From assembly GCA_000934455.1 (NCBI GenBank), contig KN884084.1, positions 3,888 through 44,162 of the forward strand: 40,275 bases of DNA, read 5' to 3'. Shown here piece by piece: positions 23,601-33,128 of the stretch; position 1 is the stretch's first letter; every line of letters starts with the position of its first letter. The position numbers and the translations under genes are program-made. Source of the stretch: Apostichopus parvimensis. Its lineage: Eukaryota > Echinodermata > Holothuroidea > Aspidochirotida > Stichopodidae. A model generated the notes under the pieces. It was not told the origin of the DNA and searched no databases. It saw only the letters and a list, made by a program, of their open reading frames with translations.

Positions 23601-26506
23601 CTGGGTATACTACTCAAATAATGGAAATGATTTAACTTAACTATCAGACCCCTTTTAGATTTTGGAACCAAGCTAAGGTACTGTGAGTACATGAGTAATT
23701 AACAAATTTGATTAGATCATCAAAAACTTTTTGTCAACAAGAAAATTGACATTGGTATTACTCACATGGAAGAAAGCAACTCGGACAAATTAAAAGGATT
23801 TTCCTCTTTTGTATCGTAAGTTAACTTGATTAAACAAGCTCCCTACATTGTAATGAATGTGAAGGATACAGTATGACCTTGAAAAAATTGACTAGAATCA
23901 ACATGAAAACTTACATGTAAGGCTCCACTGGGATCAATCTTTTTGAAGCTCATGTCTTTGGCAGCTCCAGTTCCATAACAGCACTTCCTGTTAGCAAACT
24001 CTAGAATAGCATCTCGAACCTTGGCTTCTTCCATAGAGCTCACACTGATGTCATGAAAAAGGATGAAATATGGGCATCAAATATTTATGAATAATCCACT
24101 GGTTGACCACTTTTGAAATAAAAATGAATAAAAAAAAAACTTTTATATCAAGTCCTAGAACTGCTCACTCATAACTTGCACAAAGACTTGTAATGGATGC
24201 CTAACTATTGTCATTAGTTTATTGCTATTTCTGTATTGCGCCCTCACTTTGTCATAGTTCTTGCTGTACACTGTACCCACTTTGTAGTCTTGTAGAATGG
24301 CCTTGTCATCTTTCTTTCAAGGATACTGGACTAAGGGAATTCAGAAACCACTTCTCTTCATGGCTTTGAACTGGTGAGGCAGCTTACCCATCTCCATTAT
24401 AGTATTACAGAATCCAATTGTAAACAATCAGAGTGCCATTTTACATGCCATTTAACTTTTAATGTGGTGAATTTGACTGGTAATGTTGTGAATTATAGTT
24501 AAATGACTAGCTACTGACTTACACATAAAAGGCACATACCAACATTATAAAAAGTAAATCATTACATAGCAAAACCGAACTGACTTTCAATAATCTATGT
24601 GATCAAATTTAAAACCAAAGTTAACTGTGACAGTTAGACTTGAATTATTCTGAACTATTGGCATAGATGCAGAAATATCCAAAAGATTTTGATTAAATGG
24701 ATCATTAAATTTAACCTAACTTACCCAACAAATTTCTCCTCTGGTTTCTGATCCCCATCTGAATAATAAGGGTTACTTGGAGGAGGTAAGGGACCACCTA
24801 TGAAATGAGAAAAACACTGAACAGTGACAAAAGTAACAAGAACAAGACATTCATAATTTTGTAATTTTACAAAGCACAATGCATGTATACAAACTATGTC
24901 CAAGTTACAGTTCCAAAGATTTATAGCTTATTAAGGTTGTTTGTCATGTTTTGAGGTCTGCTGGCCTCAAATGACCCAGGAACCCCACCAACAACAACAA
25001 TAGGTTTCTTGCACTCTTCACAGTGAATCTGCATCTTGAATATGAGATATACTGGAGGTTTTGTTCTCCAAACATCACTGTCACACACAGCCACACAAGG
25101 ACACACACATACATGTGCACAAACTGCCTATAATTTTCTCCCAACAACAAGGAACTAACGAAGGAAGAAACCGCTACTGACCATTCTCATTGCCAACTTT
25201 CTCGTACCCAGAGGGTGCCTCAAATGTCGTGACATCCGGTGGAGCAACGTAGACCGGAGCTGTGTCTTCGTTATCTTCGGGATCCGTGTCTGAAGCGTCA
25301 CTCCCGTCATAACAAGGACCACTTTTGGGCTGGTTCTGCTGCCAAGCTATGGAAGAAGAAAATACAGAATGGTTGGGAAAAAAAGTCCAAAATCCAAATA
25401 TTCATTGAACCTAATTCAACAACACTTAATGGATCTTTGGACTGACTAAAGTTTAAGTCATGCACAACATTACGTAGGATATGCTAGATACGTGTGATTA
25501 ATTGCAAGTTCTATTCTGTGCTATGGATCCTAAATGAAACTTTTATAGCTGGCCAACAAATTCAGGGAGTTCAGATAAATCATTTTTAATTTTGTAAATT
25601 TGACACAATAAGTTTCCTTATAGCTTCATTTTGGCAAATTAAGAACAGGTGGTTGCAATTCGTTTCACGATATCAATAGAAATTTTCATAAAAGAACTAG
25701 ATGCATGTGTCATATTGTCCCAAATGCTCTAATGGAGCTCTCATTGTAACTAGCCTAATCACTTTATCACAAATTCAGCCCAAAATGTCTATAGATATGG
25801 CTAGTAGCCATATTTTCCTCCTTTATGTTTGAAAATGAAGCAACTTCTAATAGGTTTCATGTTGATATGTGTTGTGTATGTATTAATCTTCAGGGTTAGG
25901 AAAGATTTGCTCTAACACCAATGAAACAAGACAGGGATGCACATATTTATTGTGTTGTAGGAGACTTTACAATACAAACAAAGCTGGCCCCTGTTGAGAA
26001 TAAGTTTCAAGTTTATTCTTGATTGAAAGTCACTTTCTCAATGTATTTACACATTCCAATAGCATTGTTATATAGTGTTTTATAGATGATGATCTTGGGT
26101 GCTTCATGGGTAGTACAGTACCTTGTTGTTGTGGTGGAGGTTGTCCATTAGTCGGTTGTGGTGCATATCCAACTTGTGATGGAGGTGCATTATAATGCTG
26201 ATCCATTGGAACACCAGGTGGCACAGGATATGGTTGCTGGTACGGTGGTGGTAGGTTGGGATCCATATTTGATAGTCTGATGAGCAAAAAGGGAAAGAAA
26301 ACAAAATATCATGCATTAAGTCATGGAAGGTGGTCTTCTTTCTTGACTCACTAACAGAATCATCCCATTAAAAGAATTGTTAATTTTGGCAACTGGAAAT
26401 GCAAGAAGAAAACCAAAGCATTTGTCACGTATTATATAGGTTATAATATACACCTCTTTTCACTGCCCATCTTTGGAGATATTGAATTGTCTGACTCCAC
26501 CATCAT
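15746..26506 (-). CDS. SSUH2: SSUH2 (ssu-2 homolog), complete coding region in 12 exons
   Basis: Coding exons in transcript order are 26506-26454, 26276-26122, 25346-25182, 24797-24725, 24044-23915, 23169-22984, 22621-22559, 19680-19577, 18545-18453, 17616-17514, 16570-16466 and 15892-15746. Every junction is GT-AG and the phases close to 1377 nt, or 458 residues plus TGA. Recognition rests on AILEFANRKCCYG, TCWKHEPYYGG..GPPPGVWDIQ, the DnaJ-like cysteine-rich region and RSVPVTEVKYDF, all in SSUH2 order. Vertebrate SSUH2 has been linked to tooth and dentin formation, but its molecular role is unclear, so only zinc-binding and chaperone-like protein interaction can be suggested for the cysteine region. 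Added features are an N-terminal Pro/Gln-rich segment with PPPY and a C-terminal CTIL. The first of two adjacent ATG codons was taken as start; the second has the better context. Confidence 0.93.
18065..18084. repeat. (ATT)n microsatellite
   Basis: An uninterrupted TTA/ATT tract of about 20 bp in SSUH2 intron 9. Confidence 0.8.
18453..22621 (-). CDS. SSUH2: SSUH2 exons 7-9, DnaJ-like cysteine-rich zinc domain
   Basis: Exons 22621-22559, 19680-19577 and 18545-18453 carry six CxxC motifs in series: CHGCYGRG, CHRCHGRG, CSSCHGNG, CFRCGGDG, CNTCGGDG and CHTCNGRC. DnaJ type I proteins have four CxxCxGxG repeats that bind two zinc ions; six here would allow three paired sites. A KC/CR step links motifs 4 and 5. 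The domain ends LRWFIQLTVQY, the SSUH2-type strand after the cysteine block. The exon 7-8 intron is the longest coding intron (2878 bp) and is full of tandem repeats. Confidence 0.92.
20045..21230. repeat. Diverged direct duplication in SSUH2 intron 7 (about 600-bp units)
   Basis: About 20045-20590 and about 20670-21230 share ordered landmarks in the same orientation: GGCAAGGnCACAGAG, TTTnTAGACAT, AAAACCTGA, AGTCAAGTG, CCGATATGAACTT, GTCGAGTAGA, ACTGTAGCATCTCC and AACCATTG. Identity is moderate with indels. The duplicated sequence is non-coding. Confidence 0.6.
21484..22215. repeat. Tandem repeat array in SSUH2 intron 7, units about 200-270 bp
   Basis: Units begin at 21484, 21699 and 21972, with a partial unit at about 22173. 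Each starts with AAGTATGAACnAT, then TTCAGCACCATC and TTGATTCTGCT, and ends near GTCATTTACC and CTGCT. The middle unit has an internal exact duplication with a 68-bp period, containing CACTAGAATCTAGTTTGATT at about 21730 and 21798. The motif CAGCACCATCnT recurs about nine times. Confidence 0.85.
22697..22772 (+). mobile_element. Truncated tRNA-derived SINE fragment
   Basis: A tRNA T-arm-like hairpin, CCGGGTTCAAATCCCGG, is centred at 22712-22722 and matches the RNA polymerase III box B. No box A or acceptor stem precedes it; the upstream side is AT-repeat sequence. The rest, GGAGGCTAGAGGTTTTTTCA and onward, is SINE-body-like. It lies 76 bp upstream of the SSUH2 exon 7 acceptor in gene orientation. 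Confidence 0.55.
22984..25346 (-). CDS. SSUH2: SSUH2 exons 3-6, conserved N-domain
   Basis: Exons are 25346-25182, 24797-24725, 24044-23915 and 23169-22984. Exon 3 is acidic (DTDPEDNEDTAPVYV) and leads to APPDVTTFEAPSGYE. Exon 5 holds VRDAILEFANRKCCYG and ends DPSGALH. Exon 6 starts after ttattag with YKLETFTEMRTTCWKHEPYY and ends IPHSSKVK. The Cys-Cys-Tyr and CEW/CW-type blocks are family hallmarks. The acceptor of exon 5 is the AG at 24046-24045; a second AG four bases further into the exon would break the frame. Confidence 0.9.
26122..26506 (-). CDS. SSUH2: SSUH2 N-terminal exons 1-2, Pro/Gln-rich with PPPY motif
   Basis: Exon 1 (26506-26454) begins ATGATGGTGGAG and ends AAAAGAG|gtgtat. 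Exon 2 (26276-26122) begins after ctcatcag. The join reads ...KMGSEKRLSNMDPNLPPPYQQPYP. Exon 2 is low-complexity Pro/Gln/Tyr with a PPxY motif (PPPY, 26240-26251), a class bound by WW domains. An in-frame ATG inside exon 2 (26266-26264) could serve as an alternative start if exon 1 is skipped. Confidence 0.85.
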
Positions 26507-26510
26507 TAAT

Positions 26511-28314
26511 CTATAAATAGGAATACGAAAGGGGAAAGTACTTTCAATTGAATGAAACTAGGCTACAGACACATGACCTTTGATTTTAGAAAAATGTTGG
26601 GAAAAAATAAGTAGCATACAGATGGAGATATCTAAATTCTATCTCAAATTATTTCTAAACATCTTCAATTACTTTCATATCTCTGTAGACCTAGAGCCTA
26701 ACTTAATTTGTGATTACTCAGGCACTGTACACCAAATCTTGTGTTAAAGTTATAACCTAAGGCTTAACTTTAGGACTAGCCAATGTTTTCATACAAATAA
26801 TATAATACTAATCATGGGCATTGTGCCCATATTTTAGGATGAAAAGACTAACTTAGAATTGTGCAATTCATTTGCAAACAAATGACACTGGTGCAATGAC
26901 AATCAAAACTGAAATTTATAAATTTAATGAGTTAGGGTAAGTTACAGGTTTTAGACCACACAGTGGATTTGATCCACCTCATCATTTCCATCAAATAATT
27001 TAATTACCACTAATAAATGCATTTACAACATGATGCCATCTTGCATAAGTATTTGTTCAACCTAATAGACTGCATTTCAAGGGCTCGGTGAACTCTGAAG
27101 CATAAAAAATATTCATTTACATTCAGTGAAATTTCGTAACTGTGAGAAATTGACTAAGTATTAAAGGGGTTTATAAGTTGCAACAGATACTTCACTGTGT
27201 CATAACATTTACAACATGATGGAATTCCTACCTTCAATAGGTTAGTTGTTTGTTCAAACATATTTAGTAAACAATTGCTGTCAGGTGGCTATTTCACTCT
27301 AATAAAGGGAAGGTCGCAAACCACACCATGTTTCCATATTTTTGACAGCTCAGTTCAGTTAACTCACTTAATCAACTTCATTAGATCTGCAGAACTAAAT
27401 TGGTGCTAAGTTTGGGATTTTAAATTGGTATTAAGAGTTTGCCAAATCACAGTATCTTTTGATGTTGGATTGTTTGCAATTCACTAAAAATCCTAATATG
27501 AAGACTTTATGAAGATTTTACAGCTTGGTGATGTGCAATTAGCTTTTCTGTTGCTGCCAAAAACTACCTTAACATCTTTAATGTGCATCTGTAGCTCAAA
27601 CTTTTAGTGAGAGCAATCAAATTTTTCACATTCTATCCACCATATTACCCTTGTGTGTAGATCTGCTGTCAGTGAAATTGAATCAATGAAAGGGTGGTCC
27701 AAATTAGCACCGGGGTGCTCTAACATACCACATGGGTGGATAAAATTAGTGAAGACATATGTCTTAATTAAAAAAATCATTAATTACTAACAACAAATTT
27801 ACGTTGTGTTAAAGGTCAGTCAATATAGGAACTTAAGTTAACACTTTCTCAAACACTCAAATTTTTTGTAAAAAAAATTATTTTAACTGGCTTAGAAATT
27901 TAACTGGCTTAGAATTTTAGCCACCTGCTAAAAATTGATATGGTCTATAGGCCTATGTACTTCTATCGGGTAAATTCAAGTTCTCGCTAGGGACTAGGCC
28001 TAGTCACACTGTCTTAGGCTACTCCTTTCCCCCACTTTGTTTTAGGCCTCACTGTATTAATACTAGGCTAGGCTAGGCAATGGTTTGCTTCGACCTGTCG
28101 TAACGTAGAACAATCTCTATGTAGGTGGAGCAAGTCCCTGGCTTAGGCCTAAACCTACAGTTGCCTAGATTAAAATAGCGAACCGCATACCGTTTGTAAT
28201 TTCCTAGCCAAAGATGTCGAAAATCAAATTAAGACCTTCTGTAAGTTAGAACTAACACGGGCCTAGCTGAGGTTTTTCTTTCGCAGAATAATGTAGGCGT
28301 AGGGCCTAACTTAC
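26511..28314 (-). other. SSUH2 5' intron, no features seen
   Basis: AT-rich with no open frame or recognisable domain. A short direct duplication of AAATTTAACTGGCTTAGAA occurs near 27886-27915, and TAGGCCTAG-type motifs cluster at 27940-28150. The span assumes that the leader exon at 28.3 kb belongs to SSUH2. Confidence 0.4.
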
Positions 28315-28580
28315 CTCTGACTTGTGACTGAATTCACTTAATTTGGAGAACTTGGTTACGTGTGTTAAAGTCGTGCTAACGTAGGAGGGGTAGCCTAAAT
28401 GATGCCTTACGTTAGACCCTAACAACGCAGCCTGGATATGATGGCGAATCAGAGAAAGTAATATCATGGAAGTTGGTTAGATGCACGATGAGATCCATCT
28501 CTACACAAGCAGTTGTCCAGTTCAGAGGTATTAACGACGTAGGCATAACAACTTAACAAGTAACAGAAATCAATATAAGA
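28315..28580 (-). other. Probable 5' UTR exon and promoter-proximal region of SSUH2
   Basis: On the minus strand a consensus donor cagag|gtaagt occurs at 28315/28314. It can splice to the acceptor tttatag at 26512-26511, five bases before the first ATG. No long open frame is present, as expected for a leader exon. The upstream boundary is a guess, since no TATA box is obvious. Confidence 0.4.
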
Positions 28581-29029
28581 GGACTGACTGACAGTAAAGC
28601 CTAAAGATGTAAACTCGCCCTGCTAACGTAACCATAGCAACCCCACTTGAACCTTTGCCAGCTAGTGGTATCGTAACTAACCACTACTACTCAAACTGCT
28701 GCATATGTTAGCTGTTATGTCAATACATCAAAATCGCATCAGAATCGATGCACAGGCTTAATTCGGTGTAATTTTTAGAAGGTAACAAATAAAGAAATAC
28801 AACACGCATGGTCAAGTTTGTGGAACGCAAAATGTTCTGCGGTCAGTCAAGTGGTTGTCATCGCGTCTCTTTGTAAAGTTGAGGGGGGGGGGCTCAGGGG
28901 GATGGAGGGTATCCGTATATGAATATTACAAGATATGTGGTCATATCAGTCATGAAATGTTACAACGCAATGAAAAATGCAGCTTTACTTCACCATCAAA
29001 CACCATGAGAAGAGCTGTGCATAAACAAT

Positions 29030-29239
29030 ATGGACCTACCCTACACTGTACGTACCCTACTACAACCTATACTATAACCTAGGTTTCCTTAATTACTATC
29101 CCCTCCTATCCCCTATGTTACCCTACTATATCCTATTATAGCCTACAACAATTACTTACCTACACCCTGCAGTATCCTACTGCTCTATCTTATACACTAT
29201 ACTATACCCTATACCCAGCTATACTACTAACCCTACTAG
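29030..29239. repeat. Degenerate CCTACTA/TACCCTA-type repeat tract (left part)
   Basis: A drifted pentamer-to-decamer tract of CCTACTA, ACCCTAC and TATACTATA units runs up to the edge of the 1.03-kb inverted-repeat element. It resumes on the far side at about 30268-30312 (CCCTACTAGATACTTCTATACTCTGC...), so the element split one original tract. Confidence 0.7.
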
Positions 29240-30276
29240 GGGACAAACTAAAACGAATGACAGCGAATGACCGAATGACAATTGACTTTGTACAGGGTAA
29301 ATTATCATTCGCGAATGACAGCATTCGAATGACAGCGAATGCCAACGAATGACANNNNNNNNNNNNNNNNNNNNNNNNNNNNNNNNNNNNNNNNNNNNNN
29401 NNNNNNNNNNNNTGTTTCCGAACATCCGCTAAATCATATGATTGGAAATTTAAAAAATCGAGAGGAATAGCAGTGGTAGACTAGCAGTAGCAGTTGTGCT
29501 CGGCACTTCCGTGAGCTATTGCACTGGAGTGGCTTCATGGGTCAGGAGATTGAAGTTTAGTTTCAGGATCTAGAGTGGACATCTGTAATTCTGCATAATT
29601 GACTGTGAATTACTACTTGCACTCTTAACATGTCGCGCACCCCTCTCCTTAGACCCCTCCCCCATATCAATCTAACGCCACTTTGGCCCTTCCCAAACAA
29701 AGGCCCTGGATCCGCCAGTGAAGAGATAGAATGATTAACGGAGTGGAGTAAATGCGGTTATTGGTTTTCTGCGCAAAAATGATTTGAGGAAAATCGCATG
29801 TTACGTGGTTGCAGGGTTTTGGTGTGAATTTACGGATAGAAACCACAGGAAAAGTTTTTGTGTGAGAATGCGCTTGAGTGCTGTGCTTTTGACATTTACC
29901 TCTGTAGATTAATATAGAAAGATAACTGAAGCCGTTTCAAGATTATAGTATTGTTAGTTTCTAACAATTAATATCGGAAAAATGACGTTAAATTTACTTT
30001 TTAAAATCAGACTTACAATTTCGCTTACTATAATGTGCGTTTGTATCTTGTCCGTACTTTACTAGATCTGTAAGCCACGCACCTCGCGACCACTCGGTTT
30101 GCGTGGCTTTAATATACCCACGAAGTCTAAACTGTGATATCCGGTTGAAGCAAATGTCTGTGCTGTCATTACTGTCATTCGTTTTAGTCAACGCAATTTT
30201 TTAAGTGTGTACAACATATTGTCATTCGTTATGTGTAACGCAATTGTCATTCGTTTTAGTAACACCCCCCTACTAG
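29231..30276. mobile_element. 1.03-kb terminal-inverted-repeat element with CGAATGACA subterminal repeats
   Basis: The body is about 29240-30267, flanked by CCCTACTAG on both sides (29231-29239 and 30268-30276; 8-9 bp duplication). Left end GGGACAAACTAAAACGAATG; the right end, read inverted, is GGGGTGTTACTAAAACGAAT, so the termini match over about 20 bp. Inside the left end, CGAATGAC(A) or a close variant occurs several times; the inverted form TGTCATTCG occurs at least twice at the right. No transposase is visible. A 58-base N run (29355-29412) interrupts it. The 9-bp-type duplication and GGG ends recall Mutator-like elements; 8 bp would suggest hAT. The superfamily is unresolved. Confidence 0.75.
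29355..29412. other. Assembly gap (N run)
   Basis: 58 undetermined bases inside the CGAATGACA repeat cluster, probably where the assembler failed on the repeats. Confidence 0.99.
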
Positions 30277-31192
30277 ATACTTCTATACTCTGCTATACCC
30301 TTCTGCCTGTAAAGCCCTACAATTGGAAATAACGTTCAGAAGCACACAGCTGCACATGCACATGCATGGGCGTCGATTTGGAGGGGAGGGGAGGAGACCA
30401 CAAACACATGCACTTCTAAGTAGGGGACAATAATGCATATCCCCCCCCCCCCCACACACACACACTTTTTTTATGGTTTCGAGTATTTAATGTGTTGCCA
30501 CTAAAGAGGTTTGCCCTCCCTGTCTGTTATCACTTTGATCCCTATACACAAACAATATTACAAGCTGCTACACTTGGTTCGGTCTGTGCTTAGACCAGTC
30601 TCAAAGGATGGTACACATGCAGCTAGGCTCCATTCCAGTAACAGTCCCCCACCTTACCTCCACCTCCACACCCGCACCCCTCCTCTTTTCACTCATGACC
30701 GCATTAATAGTGGCGTTTACCTGTTACTGTAATTACGATTTTTAAATCCAACCGATCAAAACATAAGCTCCATTATGTACCGGATCGACTAAGTTTACCA
30801 GAAAAACAAAAAGACTGAACAACGATGTGCCATAAAGTATGTTTAAAGCTGATTTTTAATTAACGTCAATCTTCAAATGGTGCTAACAATTAATATTCAG
30901 TATTTAAGCAGAATTTTACTCAAAAGCAGCATATGCATTTAGTAGCAAAAGTAATTCATTTACAATGACAATAATGAGAATACGCCCGTCTGTTTCTCAC
31001 TTCACAATCTTCAGTGGGTATACAGGAAAACCACACGGGGTTTCCTTAACATTGTGACACGGGTTGCCAGCCCTATATAGCACTGGCAAAAACACACGAA
31101 TAGAAAGCCGAAACATGTAGTAGGCTGTTCTCGGATAATGGACATTACTTCCACGTTTATAAACTACTTTTACTTCTCTTTTACAAAGAGTA

Positions 31193-31829
31193 CAGGCGCG
31201 GATCCAGGGGGGTCCAGGGGGTCCGGACCCCCCCCTGCTCTTGCCCCCCCCCAAAAAAGAGAGAAAAAAAAGAGAAAAAAAAGAGAGAGAAAAAATAATT
31301 AAATTAAACGCCAATTTTAAACATGTAGGACGTCAGAAGGGCGGTTATCCTTACAAGTCAGCCAGGTGTGTCTTTTCCGTCAAATGAACTATAGTGTGCA
31401 CGCGTGCTACACGTGCCAAAAATGCCTAAAAATCTCAATTTTCAGACCTAGGGTCTAGTCATGTACAGAGATGATTTGCCCCGGTTCAAGAGCCTCCGCA
31501 CAGAATTGGAAGTATGGCACTCCAAATGTAAGAACATGCAGAATCCGCCAGATTCACTGTTGCTAGCACTGCACACATATAACAAAGACCTTTTCCCTAA
31601 TTTGGTGGTACTTCTACAGATCGCATGTGCCATTCCGGTGACAAGGTGTGAAGCAGAGAGATCGTTTTCTGCGGTGAGAAGGCATAAAACTGTTCTCCGA
31701 TCAACAATGGGCGAGGAACGTCTCAATTTTTTTTTTCAACAATGGTTAGAGAGAAACCCACTCCCCTTAGACCCTAGGATCACTGGAGGCCAAACCCCTC
31801 ACCCTTCCAGAATCCTGGATCCGGCCCTG
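31193..31829 (+). mobile_element. Internally deleted hAT element with transposase remnant
   Basis: The left end CAGGCGCGGATCCAGG and the right end (read inverted) CAGGGCCGGATCCAGG are near-identical inverted repeats bounding 637 bp that include the C-terminal piece of a hAT transposase. No matching 8-bp duplication was found (AAAGAGTA on the left, CATCAAAC on the right), so one end may belong to a nested element. Confidence 0.6.
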
Positions 31830-31883
31830 CATCAAACAGTGGTGACGGAACGGGAGGGGGATTGGGGGCTAAAGGCATTATGA
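31461..31883 (+). pseudogene. hAT transposase C-terminal (hATC dimerisation) remnant
   Basis: The open frame from 31461 reads YRDDLPRFKSLRTELEVW..., then NKDLFPNLVVLLQIACAIPV, TRCEAERSFSAVRRHKTVLR and STMGEERLN. This is the hATC dimerisation domain in the style of ZMYM/KRBA2-type hAT proteins: CExERSFS, a hydrophobic helix before it and MGxERL after it. The BED finger and the RNase H-like catalytic core are missing, and the frame runs out through the terminal inverted repeat. It is an inactive fragment, not a host gene. Confidence 0.85.
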
Positions 31884-32178
31884 TTTTTGTATCATCTCAA
31901 CTCATCTGATATGTATTACCATATTTCATAGATTGTTTTTTTCTCATCAATCGAGAAATTGCAGACATGAGATCCATATTTTCAGGCTAGGTACATGCAA
32001 CTTAGAATACTCGGGAAGTGCCGTTTCCGGCCATCTGGGGTTGTTTGTAAAGCCAAAAATTTTCTGGTACGCTCCGCGCCAACCGATGGTGGCGCTCCGC
32101 TTAGATAGTCTTACGTTCAGGCGCGGCTGGACCAGTCAGACCCCCCCCCCCCTGTCACAAATCCTGCATCCGCCCCTG
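31837..32178. mobile_element. Second, diverged copy of the hAT MITE family
   Basis: About 31994-32178 aligns with 436-632 of the MITE in ZEB intron 1: shared GGGAAGTGCC, CCAAAAnTTTTCTnGTACGCT, GCGCCAACC, ATGGTGGCGCT and CGCTTAGATAGT, ending CGCCCCTG. The proposed left end CAGTGGTGACGGAACGG is uncertain, and no target duplication is visible. Confidence 0.65.
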
Positions 32179-32373
32179 GAGTATATTATACCGGTAAGTG
32201 GTAACCGGTAAATAATCAGAATAAGGCACTAGAAAACAAGCAAACCTTTTAAAGTATATAAAACAATTCCCATTGATGGGTGTTGCTGTTTGAACGGGAA
32301 GACACACTTTGAACAACTTTATGAATATGACCTTCCAAGCAATCCCTGGTGTTTTGGATAATCAATCGTGATC

Positions 32374-32420
32374 CAGAGACGGATCCAGGATTCCAAAAAG
32401 AAGGGGTGTGGCCCTGGGGG
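32374..32420. mobile_element. Solo hAT-like MITE terminus
   Basis: CAGAGACGGATCCAGGATTCC resembles the terminal repeat of the neighbouring hAT elements and is followed by a G-rich stretch. The partner end was not found. Confidence 0.35.
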
Positions 32421-33128
32421 TCATTGTCAAAGCCAACCATAATGTAACGAAACCATGAATCCCACTCATTGACCAAACTAAGGCAAAACATGAAATATAG
32501 GATATTCATAATCACGGGCGTATACATTCGAGATAAGGTGGTGTAGGGTGTCAGCCCTTATATAGATCTCCCGTGAACACATGAGTCGGTTCACAAATCA
32601 ATACCAAGTTGGTTTCAAATCGAAGCCGATCTTCAATGTGATTTTTATAACCATGAAGGTAAGAGTGATATATATAGAACAAGAATGAATGAAAATGGAA
32701 ACAAAATTAACCAACCATTGACACGGTTTTTAACTTTATACGTTTAAATTCCCAGATGGGGGGAGGGGGGGTCTTCAGCCCAACAATTTCCTTTAGCTTC
32801 ACCATCTGCTGATGTTCATGAATATTCCCTGGACACCAGCGCGGGTTCTTGGCGACACCTGTAGGCTACTCCTAAACAATGTGTACACAATGTACACAAT
32901 CAGGAAATACAGCTCTGAGTTGTATTCATCCTCTTTAAAATTTTGTATACACTTGCATAACTAGCAACAATATCGCTTTTTGTAAAAATCCAAGTTACAC
33001 AATTTCTGCCAACTTTCTGAAACTTTGACCCGACCCTTCAGTTTCTACATCCCCTCCCTTTCCTCCCCCCCCCCCCAGTCCCCCCCCCCCCCCCAACTTC
33101 CCCATCTTGAATATTTATGATGACGTAA

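Larger units (their letters stand above)
28600..33128. other. Intergenic interval SSUH2-SDR, mobile-element rich
   Basis: Apart from the elements listed separately, no gene is supported. A further solo terminus (CCTGGATCCGCCAGTG, 29705-29720) sits inside the 1.03-kb element. A CA/C run lies at 30440-30465. A long C-run pair lies at 33065-33094, just past the SDR stop. The SDR 3' UTR presumably extends below 33129, but no AATAAA was recognised nearby on the minus strand. Confidence 0.5.

Noticed and set aside
29994..30191. 65-codon minus-strand frame inside the TIR element as a transposase
   Set aside because: No catalytic or DNA-binding motif, and it overlaps the subterminal repeat motifs.
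31193..32178. One nested hAT element from 31193 to 32178 with a target duplication
   Set aside because: The flanks AAAGAGTA and GAGTATAT share only an offset GAGTA, so no true 8-bp duplication can be claimed.
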